The notes beneath the pieces are model-generated. The model was not told the origin of the DNA, searched no databases, and worked only from the letters and a program-made list of their open reading frames with translations. A program made the translations under genes and the position numbers. A stretch of DNA of 64,000 bases from Pyxidicoccus caerfyrddinensis. GTDB lineage: Bacteria; Myxococcota; Myxococcia; Myxococcales; Myxococcaceae. The stretch is from positions 124,001 through 188,000 of the forward strand of contig NZ_JAAIYA010000007.1 in NCBI RefSeq assembly GCF_010894405.1. The letters run 5' to 3'. Positions 24,254 through 31,916 of the stretch are shown here, piece by piece (the stretch's first letter is position 1; every line of letters begins with the position of its first letter).

Positions 24254-25605
24254 CGAAGGTGTTCATCTTCACCGGCCCCACGCTGCGACCCGAGGAGGCG
24301 CGCGCGGAGCTGGAGGCCGTCTACCTTCCGCCGGTGCAGCAGGGCGACGTGTACCGGGCCGCGCGGGAGGGGCCGGTGGCCATCGGCATCATCGACGGCT
24401 TCTTCGAGCACGTGCCGGCGGTGTGGCACAAGGAAATCCTCTGGGCGATGTCGGAGGGCATCCACGTCTTCGGCGCCGCCAGCATGGGCGCGCTCCGCGC
24501 GGCGGAGCTGGAGGCCTTCGGCATGGAGGGCGTGGGCGCCATCTTCGACGCCTTCCAGCGGGGCGAGCTGGAGGACGACGATGACGTCGCCGTCGCGCAC
24601 GGGGGCGAGGAGGACGGCTGGCGCCCGCTGTCCGAGGCGATGGTGAACATCAGCGCCACGCTTTCGGCGGCCTGGGTCGAGCGCGTCGTGAGCCAGGACA
24701 CCACCAGGACCCTGGAGCAGGTGGCCAAGGGACTCTTCTACGTGGAGCGGGCCTGGCCGGTGCTGCTCGCGCGCGGGGCCCGGGAGGGCGTGCCGGCCTC
24801 GCAGCTGAAGGCGTTCGAGGCGTGGCTGCCGACGGGCCGCGTGGACCAGAAGAAGGCGGACGCGCTGGCCCTGCTGCGCACGATGCGCGAGCGACTCGAA
24901 GTCGGGCTGTCGCCCAAGACGGTGAGCTTCCCCTTCCAGCACACGGATGCGTGGGAGGAGGCGCGGCGGCGCGCGGGCCGGCTTCCCTTGCGCAAGGACA
25001 CGCGGCCCCTGGAGGGCGTGGCGCCCGAGTCGCTCCTCGACGAACTGCGGCTGCGTGGCGAGCTGGGCGCGGCGCGGCGCTCGAGCATGGCGCGGGCCCT
25101 GGCGGTGGAGCAGGCCCGCCGGCTGGGACGCGAGCCCGGCGAGGACGAGCTGCGCTCCACGGCCGAGGCGCTGCGACAGGAGCGGGGCCTGGAGCCCGAG
25201 TCCTTCGAGCGCTGGCAGGCGGAGCAGCAGGTGGATGACCTGGGGCGGCTGCTGCGCGACGAGTCCCACGTGCGCTGGGTGGAGACGCTGTTCGAGCCGG
25301 ACGTGCTGCGGCACCTCGCGGACCACCTGCGGCTGACGGGCGAGTACGCCGGCCTGCTGGAGCGGGCCCGGGACAAGGAGCGCGTCCTCACGGCGGCGGG
25401 GCTGGCGACGCCCCGGCCGGAGGACGCGGGCATCACCGAGGACATGCTGTGGCGCTGGTACTTCGAGGAGCGCCAGGGCCGGATGATGCCGGAGTCCCTC
25501 GGCCGGGCCGCGCGCGACGGCGGCTTCTCGGACGTGGACTCCATGCGCCGGGCCGCGCTGCGCGAGCTGTGCTACGTGCTCGCCAAGGCCGAGGCGCCGG
25601 AATGA
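24250..25605 (+). CDS. TfuA-like protein with long C-terminal extension
   Basis: A 451-residue protein. Residues 1-125 carry the TfuA core: FTGPTLRPEEA, VYLPPVQQGDVY, GIIDGFFEHVPAVWHKEIL, HVFGAASMGALRAAEL, and an acidic DDDDVAVAHG loop. In known systems TfuA supports YcaO by supplying sulfur to the activated amide (thioviridamide pathway, methyl-coenzyme M reductase thioglycine). The remaining 320 residues are helical and charged, with no motif I can name. The ATG at 24250 overlaps the YcaO stop (ATGA). The next gene converges, closing the operon. Confidence 0.9.
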   Translation: MTKVFIFTGPTLRPEEARAELEAVYLPPVQQGDVYRAAREGPVAIGIIDGFFEHVPAVWHKEILWAMSEGIHVFGAASMGALRAAELEAFGMEGVGAIFDAFQRGELEDDDDVAVAHGGEEDGWRPLSEAMVNISATLSAAWVERVVSQDTTRTLEQVAKGLFYVERAWPVLLARGAREGVPASQLKAFEAWLPTGRVDQKKADALALLRTMRERLEVGLSPKTVSFPFQHTDAWEEARRRAGRLPLRKDTRPLEGVAPESLLDELRLRGELGAARRSSMARALAVEQARRLGREPGEDELRSTAEALRQERGLEPESFERWQAEQQVDDLGRLLRDESHVRWVETLFEPDVLRHLADHLRLTGEYAGLLERARDKERVLTAAGLATPRPEDAGITEDMLWRWYFEERQGRMMPESLGRAARDGGFSDVDSMRRAALRELCYVLAKAEAPE

Positions 25606-25626
25606 AGGCCCGGCGCCCCGCGCGCA

Positions 25627-26409
25627 TCAGGCCGGCTTGAGGACGAAGACGCGGTCCAGCCGGCGGCTCCCCCGGGGCACGGGCGAGGCCAGGTCGTAGT
25701 CGAAGTCGTACGCGGCCACCACGCGCAGGCCGGCGTCCCGGAAGAGCTTGCTGGCCTGGGGCGCGCTGTACGTGCGGAAGAACCACGTCGTCTCGATGAG
25801 CCAGTCCTTCCCCGGCCCGGTGACGCGCAGCCGGTTGCGCATGGGGGAGCGGCGCGCGCGGCGCTCGGGCACGCCCTCGTGCGTGTTGCAGACGACCTTG
25901 TCCTTGCCCACGTGGCCCACCCAGCGCTCGTGCTCCGGCGTGGTGCGCGCGTAGTCCGTGAGGTGGAAGCCGAGCACGTAGATGCCCTCCGGCTTCAGCA
26001 GCTTCCGCGTGCCGATGAGGTGCTCGCGCGCCGCGGCCTCGCTGTCCAGGTAGCGGAAGGTGGAGACGAGGCAGTGCGCCAGGTCCACGCGCCCCTGCAA
26101 TGACGGCTCGGCGAAGGCCTCCATGCGCGACTGCGACAGCCGCACGCGGCGGCGCTGCGCGGGCGTGAGGCGCTTGCGCGCGTGGGCGAGCATCGCGTCG
26201 GAGATGTCGTAGCCCACTACCTGGTGGCCCCGGCCCGCGGCCTCGGCCACCAGTCGCCCGGCACCACAGGCGGGCTCCAGCCACAGCTTGCCGCCGGTGC
26301 CATGGCGCTCGCTGAGCGCCTGGAGGAAGTCCACCTCGCGCACCGTGTCGGTGCCGAAGATGGCCTCGTAGTACTCGGGGTGCTCGTACCAGTCGGTGCG
26401 CTTTTCCAT
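25627..26409 (-). CDS. Class I SAM-dependent methyltransferase
   Basis: A soluble Rossmann-fold methyltransferase of 260 residues. SAM-binding motif I is LEPACGAGRL (about 43-52), motif II VVGYDIS, and motif IV VDLAHCLVSTFRYL; GIYVLGFHL is the post-motif strand. The substrate is unknown. It starts at the ATG at 26407-26409, and its stop is 21 bases from the stop of the TfuA gene. Its convergent position means it is probably not part of the YcaO operon, although it could act on the same product. Confidence 0.86.
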   Translation of the reverse strand: MEKRTDWYEHPEYYEAIFGTDTVREVDFLQALSERHGTGGKLWLEPACGAGRLVAEAAGRGHQVVGYDISDAMLAHARKRLTPAQRRRVRLSQSRMEAFAEPSLQGRVDLAHCLVSTFRYLDSEAAAREHLIGTRKLLKPEGIYVLGFHLTDYARTTPEHERWVGHVGKDKVVCNTHEGVPERRARRSPMRNRLRVTGPGKDWLIETTWFFRTYSAPQASKLFRDAGLRVVAAYDFDYDLASPVPRGSRRLDRVFVLKPA

Positions 26410-26465
26410 GAGGGCGCGCGCATCCTCCAGGCGCCCGTGGAGAAAGCAAGAAGAAGCCCGGCGCT

Positions 26466-26906
26466 TCAGGACGCGGTGACACCCGCTTCCGGCGCCGTGC
26501 GTCCCTCCGACTCCGCGGCGTCGAGCAGCCGCGAGGCCAGCCGCATGAAGTCGGACTCGGTGATGATGCCCACCAGCGTGTCGTCGCCGTCCACCACGGG
26601 CAGGCAGCCGAAGCGGCCGTCGAGCAACTTGTGGATGGCGTGACGCGCGGGCACGTCCGGCGTCACCGTCTCCAGCCCGCGCGTCATGATGTCCGCGACG
26701 GCCACGGGCTGCAGGGTGGACGCGGGGTGGCGGCCCAGCGCGCGAATGAGGTCGCGGTGGCTCACCAGTCCCACCAGCTTCCCGTCCCGCACCACGGGCA
26801 GGTGCCGGATGTGGTGGAGCTTCAGCAGGTCATCCCCGTTCAGCAGGCCATCCGTCTCCTGCAGCGTGACGACGTCGCGGGTCATCAGGTCCCCCACGGT
26901 GAGCAT
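26466..26906 (-). CDS. Two-CBS-domain protein
   Basis: A stand-alone CBS pair of 146 residues. CBS1 starts with VGDLMTRDVVTL and ends HIRHLPVV..GKLVGLVSHRDLI; CBS2 starts with VADIMTRGLETV and ends FGCLPVV..DTLVGIITESDFM. Such Bateman modules bind adenine nucleotides and report energy status. The start at 26906 follows GAGGAGG; an upstream in-frame extension to 27131 lacks support. It is divergent from a single-receiver protein 254 bases away. Confidence 0.88.
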   Translation of the reverse strand: MLTVGDLMTRDVVTLQETDGLLNGDDLLKLHHIRHLPVVRDGKLVGLVSHRDLIRALGRHPASTLQPVAVADIMTRGLETVTPDVPARHAIHKLLDGRFGCLPVVDGDDTLVGIITESDFMRLASRLLDAAESEGRTAPEAGVTAS

Positions 26907-27160
26907 GGCGCGGCCTCCTCGGTGTCGGCCCGTGGGGTGAGTCGGGGTCCACACGGGCCGGAAGATGCGGACCTCCCCAAGGAGGGTGCACCCGTCTCCC
27001 ACACCGTGCAGCCGGGAGCGGGCGGGCCACCGGGCGCCCTCGGGCCCCCCTGGACTCACGGTGGGCAGGCGCTGCGCCACCACCCGTTCACATCCGCCGC
27101 GGCGGCCCCCCATCCACCAGCACGGCGGCAATGCCGCCCCTACCCGCTTCGAGGAGCGAC

Positions 27161-27544
27161 ATGCTGCATAGCGTCCTGCTGGTTGACGATGACCCCACCC
27201 TGCTCCGCCTCTACACCCGGGTCCTGGAGAACATGGGCTGCGCCGTCGCGACCGCTCCGGATGGACAGGAGGCGCTGATCATGGCGCCGCACCTGCGCCC
27301 CCACCTCATCATCACCGACCTGACGATGCCGAGGATGAACGGGCTCGAGCTGTGCAAGGCCCTGCGCGAGGACGCGTGGCTGCGCGACGTCCCCGTCATC
27401 CTCCACAGCGGGCTGGACCTGCTGGTGCCCCCACCGGGCGTCGTCTACCTGCGCAAGACGGGAGACCTGGCGGAGTTCGGCGCCCAGGTCATCCGCAGCC
27501 TCTCGGGAGCGCCGACGACGCGACGACTCACCCCAGCCGCCTGA
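27161..27544 (+). CDS. Single-domain response regulator (receiver)
   Basis: A stand-alone CheY-like receiver of 127 residues: acidic pair VDDD near residue 8-11, phospho-acceptor Asp in IITDLTMPRMNG, and Lys in VVYLRKTGD. No output domain, so it works through protein contacts. GAGGAG precedes the ATG at 27161. The cognate kinase is not adjacent. A strong hairpin at 27546-27592 ends the transcript directly after its stop. Confidence 0.9.
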   Translation: MLHSVLLVDDDPTLLRLYTRVLENMGCAVATAPDGQEALIMAPHLRPHLIITDLTMPRMNGLELCKALREDAWLRDVPVILHSGLDLLVPPPGVVYLRKTGDLAEFGAQVIRSLSGAPTTRRLTPAA

Positions 27545-27545
27545 G

Positions 27546-27592
27546 CCGGTGGGCCGCTCCACCGCCCCCCCTCCGAAGGAGCGGCCCACCGG
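27546..27592. terminator. Strong bidirectional terminator hairpin
   Basis: A perfect 15-bp stem, CCGGTGGGCCGCTCC at 27546-27560 with GGAGCGGCCCACCGG at 27578-27592, loop 17 bases. It begins two bases after the receiver stop and lies 51 bases beyond the convergent ZIP transporter stop. Confidence 0.75.
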
Positions 27593-27593
27593 T

Positions 27594-27611
27594 CCCGGCG
27601 CATGCGCCGGG
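27594..27611. terminator. Perfect 18-bp palindrome next to the terminator
   Basis: CCCGGCGCATGCGCCGGG is self-complementary (7-bp stem with CATG loop). It directly follows the hairpin at 27546-27592 and lies 32 bases after the ZIP gene stop, so it may be the second half of a two-sided terminator. Confidence 0.5.
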
Positions 27612-27642
27612 ACGGCGGACGTCAGGAGCGATGGGCCCCGGC

Positions 27643-28422
27643 TCAGTGTCCGGCCGGGTGCCCCATCATCCGCGCGAGGACGAACATCAGGGCCAGTCCC
27701 GCGAAGAGCGCCAGCACGTTGCGCCCCGGGTTGTCCTTGCCGTGCCGGTGCACGTGCGGCAGCAAGTCGCTCACGGCGATGTAGAGGAACGTCCCCGCGG
27801 AGAAGGCCAGCGCCTTGGAGGCGAGGCTCTCGAAGTTCAGCACCGCGTCGAAGAGGAAGTAGAGCGCCGCGCCCGCCGGCACCATCGCCCCGTAGAGCGT
27901 GGACATGAGCAGGATGGAGCCCCGCGAGCGCCCCTCCGTCTTGAGGATGGAGGCGAGCGACAGCGCGGACGGCACCTTGTGCGCGACGATGGCCAGCATC
28001 GCCATGAAGCCCACGCCCTCCTCCACCGCCGAGCCCAGGGCAATCCCGTCGAACAGCGTGTGCGTGGACAGCCCGAGGAACGCCGTGAAGCCCAGCAACT
28101 GCCCGGGCGCCGCCGGCTCCCCGGTGCCGGACATGTGGTCTCCCGGCAAATCCTCCCCCGCGTGCGCCACCAGGTAGCGCTCCAGCACGAGGAGGAAGGC
28201 GAAGCCCGCCGGCACCAGCGCGAAGGCCCACCACCCGCCGCCGGTGTACGCCTCCGGCAGCATGTGGAAGAAGGCCGCGCCCAGCATCACCCCCGCCGCG
28301 AAGGCCAGGAAGCGCACCAGGTGCGTGGGCCGCTCGGTCCACACCACCCCCACCGCACCCAGGAGGGCGCCGAGGACGATGATGAGCGAGTAGAGGGCCA
28401 CCGTGGCCAGGACTGGCGACAT
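27643..28422 (-). CDS. ZIP-family metal transporter
   Basis: Integral membrane protein of 259 residues with about eight spans. Helix IV has HTLFDGIALG and helix V has AHKVPSALSLAS, the paired His/Asp/Glu metal-site motifs of ZIP transporters of zinc, iron or manganese. A His-containing cytoplasmic tail segment (LLPHVHRHGKD) near residue 225 could bind metal. The start ATG at 28420-28422 lies 22 bases downstream of a 32-bp perfect palindrome, which could be an operator as well as the upstream operon's terminator. Confidence 0.9.
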   Translation of the reverse strand: MSPVLATVALYSLIIVLGALLGAVGVVWTERPTHLVRFLAFAAGVMLGAAFFHMLPEAYTGGGWWAFALVPAGFAFLLVLERYLVAHAGEDLPGDHMSGTGEPAAPGQLLGFTAFLGLSTHTLFDGIALGSAVEEGVGFMAMLAIVAHKVPSALSLASILKTEGRSRGSILLMSTLYGAMVPAGAALYFLFDAVLNFESLASKALAFSAGTFLYIAVSDLLPHVHRHGKDNPGRNVLALFAGLALMFVLARMMGHPAGH

Positions 28423-28443
28423 GGGGCGCGCACCCTACCTCAA

Positions 28444-28475
28444 TCGGATTCCAGATTCGCGAATCTGGAATCCGA
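28444..28475. promoter_or_regulatory. Perfect 32-bp palindrome between envelope operon and ZIP gene
   Basis: The left half, TCGGATTCCAGATTCG (28444-28459), is exactly reverse-complementary to the right half (28460-28475), with no spacer. It is 29 bases after the stop of the COG3014-like gene (28505) and 22 bases before the ZIP start (28422), both on the minus strand. It may be a terminator, or an operator for metal control of the ZIP gene. Confidence 0.55.
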
Positions 28476-28504
28476 CCGCCGGGCCGTGCTTCGTGAAGCG
28501 CCGC

Positions 28505-29755
28505 TCAGTAGCGCCGGACGACGATGACCCCGACCCGGCCGGGCTTCACGTCCACCGTGTGCTCCGTCGTCCGGCCATGCGCCTCCACACGCACCGTGTG
28601 GCTGCCGCCCTTCACCCGGAAGCGCGCCACCTGGAACTCCGCGGGCAGGGACAACCAGGAACGCAGGTCTGGCGCGTTCACCGCGTTGAGCAGCAGGAAG
28701 GTGAGCACCCCCGCCTCGTCGCTCTTCGTCAGCGCGCCGATGCCCGCCGCCAGGCCGGCCTTCACCGCCACGCCCGCGAGCTGCTTCGCCAGCATCCGGC
28801 CGAGGCGCTCGTTGAGGTGCACGCGCGCCACGTTCGCAATCGACGTCACCGTCACCGCCCGCTGCGACTCCTCGCCCAGCGACACCCGCACCACCGGTGC
28901 GCTGCCGCGGTCCCGGTACGCGGGCACCTCAATCAGGTTGCCGCCGTCGGAGTCACGCGAGGCGCTCTGCTTCTCCGGCGACAGGCCCGCCTCCACCACC
29001 ACGACGAGCTGCGACTCGCCCGGCGCCAGCGGCGCGTGCGGCACGTCCGGGTACTTCTGCAAGAGCTCCGCGTACGCGTCGTCCCGGCCCGCCTGCTTCG
29101 CCACCCTCAACAGCGGCTCCACCAGCGCGCCGGGCCAGGACTCCAGCGCGTACGCCTTCGCGTAGTCGATGTAGGCCCCGTCCCAGTCGCGCTGGTCCTC
29201 GCGGAGGACGCCGCCGAGGTAGCGCGCAATCGCGAGCTGCTCGTACGATTTCTTCTCGTCGGAGACCATCTTCTCCAGGCGGTCATTGACCTGGCGGACC
29301 TCCACCATCGCGCTCTCGTCCTCGCCCAGCTCGGCGTAGTTGAGCGCCTGGAGGACGGAGATCATCAGCTTCTCGAAGTCCTCCCCGCGGTAGGCACGCT
29401 GGCGCTCGTTGGTGAGGAGCGCCCCGGCCTCCTCGCTGACGGAGACGGCGTCGAGCTGCTCGCTGAGCCGCTCGGCCTGCTCCAGCACGGTGTTGCTCTC
29501 CGTCCACTGCCCGGCGGAGTGCAGCACCATGCCCTTGTCCAGGAGCACCAGCAGCCGGTCCTTCTCCACGCCCGCCTTCGCGGCGGCCTCCAGCGCGTCC
29601 AGCGCGCGCGCGTAGTCCTCGGACTGGTACGCCATGCGGACGCCGCGCGTGCGCGCGACGTAGTCACCCGCGCAGCCGGACAGGAGCACCAGGCTCAATA
29701 GCACCAACCCGCCCCACCGGATGCGGTGGGACGGGCCAGGAGTGAAGAAGCTCAT
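28505..29755 (-). CDS. COG3014-like lipoprotein with TPR-like helices
   Basis: Predicted lipoprotein of 416 residues: lipobox LLSGC near residue 28, then helical TPR-like repeats (about 45-230; RALDALEAAAKAG, AKAYALESWPGAL), then a beta-rich C-terminal domain ending in a PEGA-like tail (HTVRVEAHGRTTEHTVDVKPGRVGVIVV). It resembles the COG3014 protein that sits beside LpoB in gammaproteobacteria. It is the last gene of a four-gene minus-strand operon, four bases after the LpoB-like gene. A role in peptidoglycan synthase control is inferred from that pairing. Confidence 0.8.
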   Translation of the reverse strand: MSFFTPGPSHRIRWGGLVLLSLVLLSGCAGDYVARTRGVRMAYQSEDYARALDALEAAAKAGVEKDRLLVLLDKGMVLHSAGQWTESNTVLEQAERLSEQLDAVSVSEEAGALLTNERQRAYRGEDFEKLMISVLQALNYAELGEDESAMVEVRQVNDRLEKMVSDEKKSYEQLAIARYLGGVLREDQRDWDGAYIDYAKAYALESWPGALVEPLLRVAKQAGRDDAYAELLQKYPDVPHAPLAPGESQLVVVVEAGLSPEKQSASRDSDGGNLIEVPAYRDRGSAPVVRVSLGEESQRAVTVTSIANVARVHLNERLGRMLAKQLAGVAVKAGLAAGIGALTKSDEAGVLTFLLLNAVNAPDLRSWLSLPAEFQVARFRVKGGSHTVRVEAHGRTTEHTVDVKPGRVGVIVVRRY

Positions 29756-29759
29756 GGAG

Positions 29760-30368
29760 TTACCAGCTGACGCCTTGCTTCTCGAACTTCTTGCGGATCT
29801 GCTTCTCGTCCGTCCACTCGATGAGGCCGGTGCGCACGTTGCTCAGCTTCGCCGTCATCTTGTAATAGACGAGCTTGTCGTTGCCGACCTCCTGGATGAT
29901 GGAGGCGAGGTCGCCCGTCATCAGGAAGTCCACCGACGTCTGCTGCCCCGGGCCCTTGGCGGCGTTCGGGTCCACGTAGCCGGACTGCTGGTACTCATAC
30001 TCCTCGGCGATGTCCTGGCGCGCCGCCTGGTCCACCAGCGCGAAGCGGCCCGTCTGCGCGAGGGCCGTTTGAATCTTGTCACCCAGCGAGCGCATGTCGA
30101 TGTGCTCGGAGGTGCTGTTCTTCAGCTTGCCCACGAGGACGATGGGCAGCGAGCCGTCCTGCCGGGGCTGCTGGAAGCGCGCGGACTCGGCCAGGGAGTT
30201 GGCCATCTTCTTGGCGATGAGCTGCAGGTCGTTCTCGTTGAAGCGGTCCGACAGCATCTCGATGGTATTCGGGTCCTCGTACGTGCCACGCGTATAGGCG
30301 CGCGGGCCGTAGCACGCGGAGAGCGTGAGGGCGAGGCAGGCGGACAGAAGCAGGCGGTGGGGGTTCAT
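29760..30368 (-). CDS. lpoB: LpoB-like lipoprotein (penicillin-binding-protein activator)
   Basis: Lipoprotein of 202 residues with lipobox LTLSAC (Cys19). The LpoB/CsgG-like domain covers about 40-195: LIAKKMANSLAES, IVLVGKLKNSTSEHIDMRSLGDKIQTAL, GRFALVDQAARQDIAEEYEYQQSG, DFLMTGDLASI, and YYKMTAKLSNVRTGLIEWTDEKQI. In E. coli LpoB is an outer-membrane activator of PBP1b. The neighbour COG3014-like lipoprotein supports this call. Symbol use is by similarity only. Confidence 0.85.
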   Translation of the reverse strand: MNPHRLLLSACLALTLSACYGPRAYTRGTYEDPNTIEMLSDRFNENDLQLIAKKMANSLAESARFQQPRQDGSLPIVLVGKLKNSTSEHIDMRSLGDKIQTALAQTGRFALVDQAARQDIAEEYEYQQSGYVDPNAAKGPGQQTSVDFLMTGDLASIIQEVGNDKLVYYKMTAKLSNVRTGLIEWTDEKQIRKKFEKQGVSW

Positions 30369-30381
30369 GGTGCGTTGACTC

Positions 30382-31212
30382 CTAGTTCCATTCGCATTCG
30401 AAGCGGCTGCCTTCGAAGTTCCACTTGTAGTTGAGCACCGCGTCGCGGCGGTAGCCGGCCGTCAGGCGGCAGAGGCTCTGCAGCGAGGCGCGCGGGTAGT
30501 CGAAGGTGTAGGTCTGCGACTTCGCCCGCTCCTGGTCATTGAGCTGCGAGGGGTGCGTGAGCGTGGGGCTGCCGCTGGCGGCCACCAGCACCTTGTGCGG
30601 GCCGTACGTCTTGAGCTGCACCTTGCCCGCCAGCTGCACGCGGCGCACGGTGCGGGCGATGACGATGTCGCTGCGGTCCACCATCGTCTCGTGGCTGTTG
30701 CGGCGCTGCAGCAGCTCCGGGATGTTGGCGGTGAAGACGCGGGTGACGTCGCCGTCGTCCACGAAGAAGTAGAGGAACGCCTCGCGCGCGACGCGGCTCT
30801 CGCCCGTGAAGTCGAGCGTCACCAGCAGGTCCAGCGCCCGGTTGGGCGCCAGCCCGTGCCGGGACACCGCCGCCAGCACGTTCTTGTCCACGCCCGCCTT
30901 CTTCAGGCGGATGAGGCCGTCGGCGCTGGCGTCGCAGGCGCAGCGGCGCTCTTCAATCATCTTCACCAGCTGCGCGGGCTCGAAGCCGGCCTGCGACAGC
31001 TTGGTCAGCTCCTCGTCGGTGAGCGGGAGCTGGTCGGAGCGCTCGTAGATGCGCGGGAGCTGGTTCGGGTCCCACTGGATGATGTTGTAGGTCTGCACGT
31101 CGCCCGTGGGGAACGGCAGGGCAATCTGCGGACTTCCGCGGCCGGCGGGAGCCACGACGGGGGCCTGGCTGGCGGCCACCGCGAGGGTGGCGGCGAGGAT
31201 GTGGGCAAGCAT
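30382..31212 (-). CDS. Exported protein of unknown function in LpoB operon
   Basis: A 276-residue protein with an N-terminal signal-like segment (HILAATLAVAASQAP). The middle is helical (LTDEELTKLSQAGFEPAQLVKMIEE, followed by CACDASADGLIRLKKAGVDKNVLAAV), resembling short helix-hairpin repeats, and the C-terminal half is beta-rich. It has four Cys, consistent with disulfides in the periplasm. I do not recognise the family. It lies 13 bases before the LpoB-like gene and 12 after the beta-barrel-like gene, so it belongs to the same operon. Confidence 0.78.
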   Translation of the reverse strand: MLAHILAATLAVAASQAPVVAPAGRGSPQIALPFPTGDVQTYNIIQWDPNQLPRIYERSDQLPLTDEELTKLSQAGFEPAQLVKMIEERRCACDASADGLIRLKKAGVDKNVLAAVSRHGLAPNRALDLLVTLDFTGESRVAREAFLYFFVDDGDVTRVFTANIPELLQRRNSHETMVDRSDIVIARTVRRVQLAGKVQLKTYGPHKVLVAASGSPTLTHPSQLNDQERAKSQTYTFDYPRASLQSLCRLTAGYRRDAVLNYKWNFEGSRFECEWN

Positions 31213-31224
31213 GGTGGACCCCCT

Positions 31225-31791
31225 CTAGAACTTGTAGCCGACGGACATACCCATGCGGTGCGTGACGCCGCCGCCGCCAATGGGGATGTCCGGCATGTAG
31301 TTGAGGCCGAGGAGGATGTGGTTCTCGTCGCCCAGGAAGAACTCGGCGCCCACGTTCGGCTCGATGCCGAAGCGCAGCCCCTCGCCCTCGGGAATCACGA
31401 TGGCGCCCGCCTTCAGGCCCGCCGTGAAGACGACGGGCCAGCCCCAGGTGCGGAAGCGCGGGCCCACCATGCCGATGAAGCGGCCGCCGTCGAAGACGTA
31501 GGCGCCGCTCATGTCGAGCTGGAACCAGTCATCGCCCCACAGCGACAGGGTGGCGCCCACGTACAGCGGCGGCCCCTCGGGGGCGCCCCGGGGCGACTCC
31601 ACGGAGTTGACGGCGGCGCCCCAGTCCAGCTGGAGCGAGACGCCCCGGCCACCCGGGTCGTCGTAACCACCCTTGCCGTACTCCGACTCCTCGGGACCAT
31701 CCGTGCGGCCGCGCTCCTGCGCGCCGGCGGTGAGTGGCGCGGCGGCGGCCAGCAACGCGAGGGCCCCGCACAACCTGGCATGACGCTTCAT
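31225..31791 (-). CDS. Outer-membrane beta-barrel-like protein
   Basis: A 188-residue protein with a signal peptide (MKRHARLCGALALLAAAAPLTAGA, cleaved near 24). The mature part has alternating aromatic/hydrophobic strands (VSLQLDWGAAVN, LYVGATLSLW, FQLDMSGAYVF, VVFTAGLKAGA) and ends with MGMSVGYKF; a C-terminal Phe is typical of outer-membrane barrels. Start 31791 is chosen as the only ATG before the signal peptide; the frame stays open upstream but overlaps the antisense of the MscS gene. It is the first gene of the LpoB operon. Confidence 0.78.
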   Translation of the reverse strand: MKRHARLCGALALLAAAAPLTAGAQERGRTDGPEESEYGKGGYDDPGGRGVSLQLDWGAAVNSVESPRGAPEGPPLYVGATLSLWGDDWFQLDMSGAYVFDGGRFIGMVGPRFRTWGWPVVFTAGLKAGAIVIPEGEGLRFGIEPNVGAEFFLGDENHILLGLNYMPDIPIGGGGVTHRMGMSVGYKF

Positions 31792-31916
31792 CTCGAAGAC
31801 TCCCCCGAGCAGTAGGTGCGTGAATTCGTGCGCTCTGACGGCGCGCTGCGCCGAATATTCAAGGGCCCCTGCCCGGCAGGCAAGGACTCCCTGCACCTCG
31901 TGCCCCGGACCCTCCC

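Noticed and set aside
26907..27131. Upstream extension of the CBS-domain protein
   Set aside because: The Shine-Dalgarno GAGGAGG and the start of the first CBS domain support 26906; the upstream translation is Arg/Gly/Pro-rich noise.
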